Shown here: positions 8,324-15,442 of the stretch, in pieces
Numbering within the stretch: position 1 is the stretch's first letter
Layout: each line of letters begins with the position of its first letter
NCBI GenBank assembly: GCA_035549615.1
Contig: DASZQO010000110.1
Span: 1 to 26,070, forward strand
Source of the DNA: JAKAWQ01 sp035549615
GTDB lineage: Bacteria > Pseudomonadota > Alphaproteobacteria > Acetobacterales > Acetobacteraceae
DNA: 26,070 nucleotides
Reading direction: 5' to 3'
Made by a program: the position numbers and the translations under genes
The notes under the pieces: generated by a model
Databases searched by the model: none
Told to the model about the DNA's origin: nothing
The model's input: the letters and a program-made list of their open reading frames with translations, nothing else

Positions 8324-8353
8324 GGAGCGTGATGATGATGTTTGATCATCACG
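8324..8353. repeat. GGAGCGTGATGAT inverted repeat, copy 1
   Basis: CGTGATGAT (8328-8336) pairs perfectly with ATCATCACG (8345-8353) over an 8-base loop. The 13-mer GGAGCGTGATGAT at 8324-8336 recurs exactly at 11482-11494, and the upstream bases (AAAAC-AG--C) also agree. It lies in the convergent gap between thiL and the proline-racemase-like gene, so it may act as a bidirectional 3' hairpin. Confidence 0.5.
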
Positions 8354-8461
8354 ATCTTGCATTGTGTTCCCGATCAATTTTCATGACATCGTCCGGGCTT
8401 TGGCGGATTGCTCCGCTTATCGGCCGGAAGCCCTATCGATCTTGCCGGATGTTTGCCCGCA

Positions 8462-9490
8462 TCACTGGAACCAGAGATCCGGCACCGTGAATCCTTCCGG
8501 ATAGGGATCCTCCGGATCGAGCCCGTACTGGGTGATGCCGGTGATGAAGCCGCGCCCCGAAATGCGGTTGATCACCGCCGGAACAGGGCCGGCCCTCGTC
8601 ACCTCCTCCACGGTGCCGAAGAAGTGCGAGCCGATGATCGAGACATGGTCGAGCACTTCGCCTGGCGCGATCTCGCCCCGCGCGTGAAGCAGCGCGAGAC
8701 GGGCCGAGGTTCCTGTGCCGCAGGGCGAACGGTCGAGCCGGCCGGGCGAGATCACCACGGTGTTGCGGGCCGTCTTTCCGTTCGCGGTCTCTATGAGCGG
8801 CCCTGCGAACAGCGTCTGGTTCACGGTGTGGATCTCGGGATTCTCCGGGTGCACGGCGGGAAGCTGCTCGGCCGCGGCGGCCTTGATCCGCTCGCCCAGG
8901 GCGACAAGCTCCCGTGCCTCGTCCGGAACGAGCCCGAAGCCGAGTTTCTGTGCATCCACGATTGCATACATCATTCCGCCATAGGCGATATCGACGAGGA
9001 CCTCGCCCCATCCCGCGACCTTGATGGCCCGGTCCCGGTGCAGCACGAAGGACGGCACATTGCGAAAGCTCACAAGCGCGCAGCGTCCGCCGCGGCATTC
9101 GGCCCGCACATGGACGAGCCCGCCGGGCGTATCGACGGTGAGCCGCGTCTCAGGCTCGCGCATCGGAACGAGGCCGGTTTCCAGCACGGCGGTCACGGCG
9201 CAGATCATGTTCGAGCCGGACATCGGTACATAGAACTGCGATTCCATGATGATCAGGCCAAAATCCGCTTCCGGCGCGCAGGGCGGCGTCACCAGATTCA
9301 CGGAATGATTCACCGCCCCGCGCGGCTCGAACAGCAGCAGCCGGCGCAGCCCGTCATCCTTCTCGGCGAGATGGCGCATCCGCGCGAACATGGAGGCTCC
9401 GGGCGGCGGCAGGACACCGCCGGTGATCACCCGCCCGACCTCGCCCTCCGCGTGCACGCCCACCACGGTCACGCTGCGGCTCCAGCGCAT
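8462..9490 (-). CDS. proline racemase superfamily protein (hydroxyproline epimerase / trans-3-hydroxyproline dehydratase-like)
   Basis: 342-residue cytosolic enzyme of the proline racemase family, which epimerises proline or 4-hydroxyproline or dehydrates trans-3-hydroxyproline. The conserved C-terminal active-site motif RLDRSPCGTGTSARLA (Asp253, Cys257) is intact. At the first catalytic position the usual MCGH reads MSGS, so the base is Ser91 rather than Cys (racemase/epimerase) or Thr (typical dehydratase). Substrate specificity is therefore uncertain; a Ser/Cys pair occurs in part of this superfamily. GAGG about 8 bases upstream supports the start. It follows the GntR gene by 18 bases on the same strand, probably co-transcribed and regulated by it. 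Confidence 0.88.
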   Translation of the reverse strand: MRWSRSVTVVGVHAEGEVGRVITGGVLPPPGASMFARMRHLAEKDDGLRRLLLFEPRGAVNHSVNLVTPPCAPEADFGLIIMESQFYVPMSGSNMICAVTAVLETGLVPMREPETRLTVDTPGGLVHVRAECRGGRCALVSFRNVPSFVLHRDRAIKVAGWGEVLVDIAYGGMMYAIVDAQKLGFGLVPDEARELVALGERIKAAAAEQLPAVHPENPEIHTVNQTLFAGPLIETANGKTARNTVVISPGRLDRSPCGTGTSARLALLHARGEIAPGEVLDHVSIIGSHFFGTVEEVTRAGPVPAVINRISGRGFITGITQYGLDPEDPYPEGFTVPDLWFQ

Positions 9491-9508
9491 GCGCCGTTCC
9501 TCGTGCCC

Positions 9509-10294
9509 TCAGGCGGCCTGGCTGCGCGCCGTCGCTGCGGCTGCGGGCGGTGCCGATTCAGCTGCCTGCGGGGCGACATAGAGGCGAAACAGCACCTCCT
9601 TCAGGACATTGCGCGCGCCTTCGGCCGAGAGCGCGATGTGCTGGGCGAGGATACGCCCACCGCGCGCGGCATTGCGGTCGGCCAGCGCGGCGACCAGCGC
9701 GCCATGCTCCTCGGCCATCCGCGCCTGCATCTCCGCATGCTCGATCGAGATTCGACGGACGAAGCGGATCCGCGCATCGATGGCGGTGAGCTGGCGCGCG
9801 ATTTCGCGATTGGCCGAAAGCTCGACAAGCTGGCGATGGAAGGCCTCGTCGAGATTCAGAAGCTCGTCCGGGTCGCGCCGGCGCCAGCGCCGCTGGGCCC
9901 CGGCCCAGAAGCGCGTGAGCGCGGCAATCCCGGCATCGGTGGCGCGCTTGCAGGCGAGCTCGAAGGCGCCGCGTTCGAGAACCAGGCGCATCTCATAGAC
10001 CCCAATCAGATCGGTCACATCGAGCGAGCGGCAGAAGAAGCCGCGATTGGGCGCGAAGACGAGGAAACCCTCGCTCGCCAGCCGATTGAGCGCTTCGCGC
10101 ACCGGCGTGCGGCTCAGCGCAAGCTTTGCCGCGAGATGAAGCTCGTTGATCCGTTCCTCGGGCTTGAGCTTGAATTCGATGATCCACTGACGGATCGCCC
10201 GATATGCACGATCGGCGCTGTCAGCGGCCCGGCGTGGTCCGCCGCCTGATCGCACCGGTGGCTGTGTCTTGCGCTTCGCTCCCATGGGTCTCAT
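9509..10294 (-). CDS. GntR family (FadR/FCD) transcriptional regulator
   Basis: 261-residue (258 if started at ATG 10285) DNA-binding regulator. Residues about 25-95 form the winged helix-turn-helix: YRAIRQWIIEFKLKPEERIN, LSRTPVREALNRLASEGFLV and RGFFCRSL. The all-helical FCD ligand domain follows (YEMRLVLERGAFELACKR, LDEAFHRQLVELSANREIA, EHGALVAALADRNAARG). An alanine-rich tail ends the protein. Located just upstream of the proline-racemase-like gene, it probably senses a hydroxyproline-type or related acid and controls that gene. A perfect inverted repeat at 10305-10322 is a candidate operator. The start is not decided by a strong ribosome site. Confidence 0.9.
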   Translation of the reverse strand: MRPMGAKRKTQPPVRSGGGPRRAADSADRAYRAIRQWIIEFKLKPEERINELHLAAKLALSRTPVREALNRLASEGFLVFAPNRGFFCRSLDVTDLIGVYEMRLVLERGAFELACKRATDAGIAALTRFWAGAQRRWRRRDPDELLNLDEAFHRQLVELSANREIARQLTAIDARIRFVRRISIEHAEMQARMAEEHGALVAALADRNAARGGRILAQHIALSAEGARNVLKEVLFRLYVAPQAAESAPPAAAATARSQAA

Positions 10295-10304
10295 CCGATA
10301 ATGT

Positions 10305-10322
10305 CCGGTTCAGTCAAACCGG
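10305..10322. promoter_or_regulatory. candidate GntR operator
   Basis: CCGGTT (10305-10310), a 6-base spacer, then AACCGG (10317-10322): a perfect inverted repeat 10 bases upstream of the GntR start and in the divergent space before the DUF302 gene. Location suggests autoregulation; no footprint or second copy supports it. Confidence 0.35.
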
Positions 10323-10397
10323 CAGGCGCGGTCGGGTCAAGCAGGACTTGGCGATGTACAGCGCCAGAACTCAAGAATCATAAAAGGAGCTGCCATC

Positions 10398-10799
10398 ATG
10401 TCAGACAATGGCTTGGTTACACTGCAGAGCGCACACAATTTCGTGACGACGCTGGCGCGGATCGAGGCAGCGCTGAACGCGAGAGGAATCACCCTCTTCA
10501 TGCGCATCGATCATGCGGCCGGCGCGAGCGGAGTCGGGCTCTCCCTCAGGCCGACGACGCTCCTTCTCTTCGGCAGCCCCCTTGCGGGGACACCCCTGAT
10601 GCAGGCTGCCCAGACAGCGGGGATTGATCTGCCGCTGAAAGCGCTCATCTGGCAGGACGCGGCCGGAACCGTCAATCTCACCTATAATGATCCCGAATGG
10701 ATCGCGGCCCGCCACGCGCTCGGCGAAGATGCACAGAAATCGGTCACCGTGCTTGCGGCCGGAGTGCAATCGCTCGCGCGCCAAGCCACGGAGAGCTGA
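10398..10799 (+). CDS. DUF302 domain protein
   Basis: 133-residue protein of the DUF302 family, whose biochemical role is not established. The domain covers nearly the whole length: NFVTTLARIEAALNARGITL, MRIDHAAGASGVGLSLRPTT, LLLFGSPLAGTPLMQAAQ, DLPLKALIWQDAAGTVNLTY. No signal peptide or membrane segment, so cytosolic. A good ribosome site (AAAGGAG, 8 bases before ATG) supports the start. It is transcribed divergently from the GntR regulator and appears to be a single-gene unit. Codon use is like that of the housekeeping genes. Confidence 0.9.
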   Translation: MSDNGLVTLQSAHNFVTTLARIEAALNARGITLFMRIDHAAGASGVGLSLRPTTLLLFGSPLAGTPLMQAAQTAGIDLPLKALIWQDAAGTVNLTYNDPEWIAARHALGEDAQKSVTVLAAGVQSLARQATES

Positions 10800-10923
10800 G
10801 CCACTGAGCGCCATCCTGAGGCCGAGATCTGGCAGGTGGTCAAGATTGTTACTCTTTGTATCGTTTCACTCTTTCATTGCGTACTTTTTTTTTCCCCGTA
10901 TCCGGGCTTTCACAGGCGTTCGA

Positions 10924-10939
10924 CTGGAACACGTTCCAG
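10924..10939. repeat. 7-bp palindrome CTGGAAC-AC-GTTCCAG
   Basis: CTGGAAC (10924-10930) and GTTCCAG (10933-10939) are perfect inverted copies separated by two bases. The two-base spacer suits a DNA-binding dimer site better than an RNA hairpin. No adjacent promoter was convincing. Confidence 0.3.
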
Positions 10940-11470
10940 CGCGCCACAGAAGGATTGTGTTGAGTTCACCTGGCGTATCAAGGCGGCGATGTCGGATCCC
11001 ATGTTCCGACCCGGGCTGTTCGCATTACCCTCCCCCCGCTCATCCGTGAATGCCGGCATGGCGCTCTCATTGGCCTTCGGCTTATCGTTTCTGATGGAGA
11101 GAGCGGAACGAACCGCCTGAGTCATGAAACGGAAAGCCGGGAGAAGACGCGCGGCTGATGGGGGAGACTTGCCGCATTCTCGCTTCCGCTCCCGGCTTGC
11201 TTCGTTCCGGGGCGCGCGGAGCTTCTTCTTCGCCGGCGCCGGCCGCTGCGGCGCCACCTCTCAGTTTCAGGCCCTGTCTCGCCATCGTGGCTTCTGTTGC
11301 CGCCCGGACAAGGAGCCGAACCGTTTTGCTTTCAGGTCAGCGGGGAGGATGGCGCCCATCTCCGGCCCTGAGAGCCATTCGCGTTCACCCTAGCTCACGC
11401 GATCGGCTCTATCTGCATGGCTTCTCGTGGATCGTTTTGCGATCTACCAGAAACCATGAAATTGACCGAG

Positions 11471-11580
11471 AAAACGAGACCGGAGCGTGATGATCAAAAA
11501 TCATGACGCCCTGGTCCGGAAAAACGGGGAAAAGTTTTTGCTCCTTTTTCTTCAGAAAAAGACTTACTTCTTTCTGATGC
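11471..11580 (+). repeat. dispersed hairpin repeat, most complete copy
   Basis: Composite element. First comes the GGAGCGTGATGAT inverted repeat (CGTGATGAT 11486-11494 against ATCATGACG 11500-11508, one mismatch). Next is CCTGGTCCGGAAAAACGGGG (from 11510), then an AT-rich hairpin CTTTTTC-TTCA-GAAAAAG (11544-11561), then CTTCTTTCTGATG. The AT-rich half recurs at 22801-22860 (same strand) and at 22731-22779 (opposite strand), with stem bases changed in pairs but the TTCA loop kept. It looks like a family of intergenic repeats. Confidence 0.6.
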
Positions 11581-12011
11581 TTTATCGAAGTTTATAGCAC
11601 GCTCGACCGGGAGCAATTCCCCCGTGATCAGAGCCTCTTTCTCCTGGTTGAGAAGGCGATCTCGAATCGACCGTCTGGGCCGGAAAGAGTTTTCCTTCAT
11701 CGCGGCGTCGATCCCGGGCCTTCCCGGCACGTCCGCCTCAACTGGAAGAGCAAGAGCCGCCCGTCACGCTTTCCTTCGCCCAACAGGTTTCCGCTCAGGA
11801 CCGGCAAAAGAACGCGCCCGCTGCGAGCTTTCCTCCGCCCTGTCCGCCGCCGGATGCGCACGCTTTTTTTATGCCGCGCGGGCGCCTGCGCCCCCGGACA
11901 TCAACAAGAAGGAGATCCTGCTGAAACAGTTGAGGGATGATATCACGGCGATCTCAGCCCTGATCGGCCGCGCTCTTCCCAACGGGATCTCTGGGCCAGC
12001 GACGCAAATTA

Positions 12012-12037
12012 CGGGCCGGATGTTCCCACCCGGCCCG
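12012..12037. repeat. GC-rich hairpin
   Basis: CGGGCCGG (12012-12019) and CCGGCCCG (12030-12037) form an 8-bp perfect stem over a 10-base loop. It lies in the gap downstream of the 35-residue peptide gene (which is on the - strand), about 125 bases past its stop. No T tract on either side. Confidence 0.35.
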
Positions 12038-12160
12038 CCCACAAACTGAAATGGCAATGTCGGATTCAGAACAATTCTGGAATGTTACCGCGGTGATCAT
12101 TCGGACGACGATTTTTCAAGCGTCCCTGTTTCCCGCCACGGCGCACTGACAAATGCCTTT

Positions 12161-12268
12161 TTACCAGTCGGGATCGCCCGCGACAGCGTGCTGGGCCGTC
12201 ACGATGGAGCCGACATAGCCGGCGCCGAGCAGAGCGATCAGCGCAAAGGCAGCCAACAGCTTCTTCAT
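12161..12268 (-). CDS. 35-residue putative membrane or secreted peptide
   Basis: Short frame read from the - strand: starts MKKLLAAFALIALLGAGYVG and ends in VAGDPDW before TAA. The N terminus has the two lysines and a long hydrophobic run typical of a signal peptide or single membrane helix (residues 4-24). A tail of about 11 mostly polar residues with acidic and aromatic ends follows. GGGAGTG lies 4-10 bases before the ATG, a good ribosome site. If cleaved near TAQ, the mature peptide would be about 10 residues; otherwise it is a small membrane protein. I do not recognise a family. It stands alone in a gene-poor region. Confidence 0.55.
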   Translation of the reverse strand: MKKLLAAFALIALLGAGYVGSIVTAQHAVAGDPDW

Positions 12269-12594
12269 AGTCACTCCCATAGTAAGCGCCACGCAACGCG
12301 AATAGCCTCATTGGCCGTCGGATTGGCGTCGCGGGAGAATGATGGCTCGATCATTCTAACCGAATGATTTCCGTTTTGCGCATTGATGTTTCGTTTGTAA
12401 GCTTGCGTGTTGCTGTGATCATGTATCCGCGATCGCGATATGCGCAAGGAATCTCTGGATCGAGACAATCCCGCGATGACCCCGCCTGATCATATGATCA
12501 ATTTCTGCCTCAGGGCTTTGGTGAATCCCGCTCCAGAAACCCGCGAGGAGGCAAAGCGGGTTGGGAAAAGCACTCCGGCGATCTGCTATTCACA
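12269..12594. other. intergenic region with a GAATGAT repeat cluster
   Basis: 326 bases between the small peptide gene and the lipoprotein gene, comparatively AT-rich. It contains GAATGAT (12337-12343), its inverted copy ATCATTC (12350-12356) and a second direct copy (12362-12368). These lie 69-100 bases upstream of the peptide start on the - strand and are a possible regulator site. No clear -35/-10 pair or gene was found. Confidence 0.4.
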
Positions 12595-12942
12595 TCAGTG
12601 TGCCGGTCCGCCATGGGGCCCGCCATGAGTCTGGGCGGCGGGCGTGCCCGGGCGAGGGGCACGCGAGGGGATGGACGGAACGGGATGGGATGCCGGTGCC
12701 GGCCGGTACGCGCGCGGCGGAGGATGACCGCCGCCATAATACCCATGGACATCACGCCCCCATACGGGCCCGACATCGTAGCCGGTGCTCCACCCGCCGT
12801 AATTGATGCCGGCGGGTTCGTAGTAGCCGAGGTCATAGCCGTATCCACCGCCCGGCACGACACAGCCGGCCATCAGCATCAGCAGTGCGAACAGTCCGAT
12901 GGTCATGAGAGTGAATGGCCAGCGAAAGAAGATGGCATTCAT
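12595..12942 (-). CDS. putative Tyr/Gly/Pro-rich lipoprotein
   Basis: 115-residue exported protein with no recognised family. The N terminus has a basic/hydrophobic signal (WPFTLMTIGLFALLMLMAGC) ending in a lipobox LMAGC, so Cys27 should be lipidated. The mature part is low complexity: GGGYGYDLGYYEPAG, then DVHGYYGGGHPPP, then a proline/histidine/glycine tail (HGGPHGGPAH). The His-rich end could bind metal, but this is speculation. The start (ATG 12942) overlaps the stop of the upstream VOC gene as ATGA, and GGGAGGTG lies within that gene's last codons. The two genes are almost certainly one transcript. Confidence 0.75.
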   Translation of the reverse strand: MNAIFFRWPFTLMTIGLFALLMLMAGCVVPGGGYGYDLGYYEPAGINYGGWSTGYDVGPVWGRDVHGYYGGGHPPPRAYRPAPASHPVPSIPSRAPRPGTPAAQTHGGPHGGPAH

Positions 12943-13859
12943 TTTGACACCTCCCCGCTTTCCTTCGCCGGCCGTTCGAGCAATCCGAAAACCGCCCCTA
13001 GCGGATCGGCAATCAGCGCAATCTTGCCTCCGTCGCGATCCATCCGCGGCGCGATCAGGACGCGGCCGCCGAGCGCCGCGGCCCTGGCCGCTGTCGCGCC
13101 CGCATCGTCAACCCGCACATAGTTGAGCCAGTGCGGGCGGACATTGGGCCGGCCCGGCGGCAGCGAGTTTACGCTCGCACGCGCATAGCCTCCGGATGCC
13201 AGGATGAGGTGCTGCATGCTTCCATCCGGCGGCAATGGAAACACGTCGTAGCCGAAAAGTTTCTGATAGAATGCCGCCGCGCCATTGGGATCGCTGGTGA
13301 TCAGCGAGCTCCAGATCCATGCGCCGGGATCGGCCAGGACATCGGGCGGGTCACCGCTGCTTGAGGCGAGCACGGCGAAGACGGCTCCCTGCGGATCCGC
13401 CAGCACCGCCTCCCGGCCGCGATCGGGAAAACTGTGCGGCGAGAACAGCACTTTCCCGCCATCCTGCACGGCGGTCTCTGCCGCGGCATCAACATCGCGC
13501 ACGGAAAAGTAGGTCAGCCACGCCGGCTGGCGATGCTCGCGTGCCGGCAATTTCCTTTGAAAGAGTCCGGCAACCGGGCTGCCGGCGAGCATCGCCTCCG
13601 CATAGGCCGTTCCGCCGGCGTTCATGTCGCGGAATGTCCAGCCGAACAACCCGCCATAGAATCGCTCGGCGAGGGCGAGATCCGGTGTCACCAGCTCGAC
13701 GAAGATCACCTTGCCGACATGCTGCTCCTGGCTGGCGGGCTCGACGATCGGGGGAAGGCGGAGCCGCGCGGCAGAAACCGGCACCGCGGCAAAGCCGAGA
13801 AGCAGGGCGGCGAGGAAAACGTGCTGCAGGAATCTGCATCCTCGATCAGGTCGAGACAT
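12939..13859 (-). CDS. exported tandem VOC (glyoxalase-like) protein
   Basis: 306-residue protein with two vicinal-oxygen-chelate domains. The start at ATG 13859 is supported by GGAGGT nine bases upstream and by the signal peptide it gives (FLQHVFLAALLLGFAAVPVSA). Domain one (about residues 45-170) starts with VGKVIFVELVTPDLALAERF; domain two (about 180-295) has WSSLITSDPNGAAAFYQKLF. Each contains a YF/YVRVDD strand and a DPxGAVF end motif. Such doublets are usually cytosolic dioxygenase, lyase or resistance proteins; export is less common. It is coupled to the lipoprotein downstream. Ligand and activity are not known. Confidence 0.85.
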   Translation of the reverse strand: MSRPDRGCRFLQHVFLAALLLGFAAVPVSAARLRLPPIVEPASQEQHVGKVIFVELVTPDLALAERFYGGLFGWTFRDMNAGGTAYAEAMLAGSPVAGLFQRKLPAREHRQPAWLTYFSVRDVDAAAETAVQDGGKVLFSPHSFPDRGREAVLADPQGAVFAVLASSSGDPPDVLADPGAWIWSSLITSDPNGAAAFYQKLFGYDVFPLPPDGSMQHLILASGGYARASVNSLPPGRPNVRPHWLNYVRVDDAGATAARAAALGGRVLIAPRMDRDGGKIALIADPLGAVFGLLERPAKESGEVSK

Positions 13860-14182
13860 GTCAGCACAAACCTCCCGGCGGATGCCCCTCATCCGAGCAG
13901 GGTAGCAGACGGCGCGGGGCTTGATAGCGGCATTCTGGCATGGAACCCCGGACCCCACTCCGAACATGGGGCAAATCTCCGTGGACAAGCCGCGCCCCGG
14001 GGTCAGACCGCGATGGAAATCAGCGCCCGCGCGGCGTGACGAACCAGCAGTGTGATTCTGTCGAATCGCTTCCGAAGGAACACCTGGCGCCTTGAGGAAT
14101 CAGGGCTCGAGCAGGCTCGCAGGTGATTGCAGCTTGGCCGCGCGGCGGTCTTTCCAAGCACCGCCGGAGTGCCATCAATTAA

Positions 14183-14194
14183 ATTATTAATAAT
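14183..14194. promoter_or_regulatory. AT-rich palindrome upstream of the cluster promoter
   Basis: ATTATTAATAAT is a perfect 12-base palindrome ending 4 bases before the proposed -35 box. This position suits an activator or repressor site, perhaps for the GntR protein encoded at 21153, though that link is only inferred. Confidence 0.4.
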
Positions 14195-14198
14195 CATA

Positions 14199-14227
14199 TT
14201 GACGAATTTGAGCGGTGGCTGTATGGC
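14199..14227 (+). promoter_or_regulatory. sigma-70-like promoter of the catabolic cluster
   Basis: TTGACG (14199-14204), 17-base spacer, TATGGC (14222-14227). The -35 is close to consensus and the -10 is weaker, as expected for a regulated promoter. It would start transcription near 14234, about 50 bases before the binding-protein ATG. Confidence 0.45.
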
Positions 14228-14285
14228 TCCTTCACGCCGCAGCAGGCCCTTAGCCTGCCTAGAGAACGGCGTTGGGAGGGACTCC

Positions 14286-15362
14286 ATGACCAGAGTGGGA
14301 AGACGACGCCGTATTTTTGCGAAGATCGCTGCCGGACTCATTGCTCTGGGGGGTATCGTGGGCGTCCAATGCCGCCCCGCGCTGGCCGATGAGCAGCCAA
14401 TCACGATCGGCGCTTCCGTGCCCTATCTGAACGATCCGTCCTGGGTGATGATCACCAACTACTCCGACTATGTGGCCAAACAACTCAATATCCGGCTGCT
14501 GGTCATAGACGCCGCAGGCAAAGAGGATAAGCAGCTGGCCGATGTGCAATCGCTGATTTCACGTCATGTCGACGCGATCATCTTTGTTCCGGTTTCAACC
14601 GCCGATGCGCGCTCCGCGATACGCCTCGCCAACCGGGCCAAAATTCCCATTATCGTCGCGGACCGATATCCTGGTTTTCCGGCCAAGAACCCAGATGCGC
14701 CCTATCTGACGTTCATCGGGCCCGATAACGTGGCCGCTGGACGAGCCGTCGCGAATTACCTGTTCGCCCACGGCGTCAGGAACCTGGTTGCGATCGGCGG
14801 CACGCCTGGAGATCCCAACAATCAAACGCGGGTGCAGGGACTCCATGAGGCCCTGAAAGCGTGGTCGGACAAAGGCGTCAAGCTTGTCCAGTATGTCGGC
14901 GTCCTCGAATCGGAGGAGAATGGCTACGCGGCAATGCAAAATCTTCTGTCTGCCCATCCCAAGGGCACGATAGACGGCCTCTGGTGCTACAACGACGCGC
15001 TTTGTCTCGGCGCCTATCGCGCTATCAAGCAGGCGGGCCGCCAGGATGAAATCAAGATCGGCGCCATGGATCTCGACAAGGACGCGCTTGCCCTCGTCAA
15101 CGGCCATACCAACTACATCTATGATTTCGGCGGCCATTGGGTGGAACTCGGGTTCGCCGAAATGATCGCCTATGATGCATTGCACGGCCATCCGCCGCTC
15201 GCGCAGTTCTCGCAAATTGAGGATCTCGGGGTCGACGCAGCCGGATTCGGAACATTCAAAAAAGAATATCTCGATTCTGAGCCGCCGATCGACATCAAGC
15301 ATTACATGCTGACATTCAATCCGACGACGACAACGCAAGTTCCACCGCTGCTTCTAAAGTGA
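14286..15362 (+). CDS. sugar-type ABC transporter substrate-binding protein
   Basis: 358-residue periplasmic binding protein of the ribose/LacI-like type (Peripla_BP_4). A basic, arginine-rich leader (RVGRRRRIFAKIAAGLIALG) with cleavage expected near PALADE supports the ATG at 14286, as does GGGAGG 8-13 bases upstream. The mature domain shows the family pattern: ITIGASVPYLNDPSWVMI, DAIIFVPVSTADARSAI, IPIIVADRYPG, LTFIGPDNVAAGRAVANYLF, and the hinge region GLWCYNDALCLGAYRAIK. The leader has adjacent arginines but no clear twin-arginine consensus. The substrate is probably a small sugar, polyol or sugar acid, given the downstream enzymes. It is the first gene of a long + strand cluster. Confidence 0.93.
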   Translation: MTRVGRRRRIFAKIAAGLIALGGIVGVQCRPALADEQPITIGASVPYLNDPSWVMITNYSDYVAKQLNIRLLVIDAAGKEDKQLADVQSLISRHVDAIIFVPVSTADARSAIRLANRAKIPIIVADRYPGFPAKNPDAPYLTFIGPDNVAAGRAVANYLFAHGVRNLVAIGGTPGDPNNQTRVQGLHEALKAWSDKGVKLVQYVGVLESEENGYAAMQNLLSAHPKGTIDGLWCYNDALCLGAYRAIKQAGRQDEIKIGAMDLDKDALALVNGHTNYIYDFGGHWVELGFAEMIAYDALHGHPPLAQFSQIEDLGVDAAGFGTFKKEYLDSEPPIDIKHYMLTFNPTTTTQVPPLLLK

Positions 15363-15369
15363 TCTTGAT

Positions 15370-15405
15370 GGGCGGGTCGATTCTCAGCGTGTGAGCGGCC
15401 CGCCC
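15370..15405 (+). terminator. intercistronic hairpin between binding protein and permease genes
   Basis: GGGCGGG (15370-15376) pairs with CCCGCCC (15399-15405) just after the binding-protein stop; GCCCG...CGGGC offers an overlapping alternative fold. Such hairpins often cause partial termination or protect the upstream mRNA, giving excess binding protein over permease. Confidence 0.55.
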
Positions 15406-15442
15406 GATCTTTGACGGGCGTGAGTGTCGGAGACGCGGCAAA

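Larger units (their letters stand above)
10800..12160. other. gene-poor region with repeats and no convincing long gene
   Basis: About 1.36 kb without a recognisable protein. Short open frames exist on both strands, but none shows a family motif. The stretch includes T-rich runs (near 10887-10896), a 7-bp palindrome at 10924-10939, a dispersed hairpin repeat (11471-11580) and an 8-bp GC hairpin at 12012-12037. Sense-strand frames at 11624-12049 and antisense frames at 10910-11257 have lengths expected by chance at this GC content. It may be decayed mobile DNA, a non-coding RNA locus, or both. Confidence 0.5.
13860..14285. other. intergenic region carrying the promoter of the ABC/catabolic cluster
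   Basis: 426 bases between divergent transcription units. The right half drops sharply in GC content and holds a 12-bp palindrome and a sigma-70-like promoter (listed separately). No gene is supported; an in-frame extension of the binding-protein frame to 14127 lacks a signal-peptide logic and crosses the promoter. Confidence 0.5.

Noticed and set aside
8408..10249. 613-residue open frame on the + strand
   Set aside because: It lies entirely opposite the proline-racemase-like and GntR genes, both of which show clear family motifs; it is a high-GC shadow frame.
11624..12049. 141-residue + strand frame
   Set aside because: No ribosome site, no motif, low-complexity Arg/Ala/Pro composition expected of non-coding GC-rich DNA.
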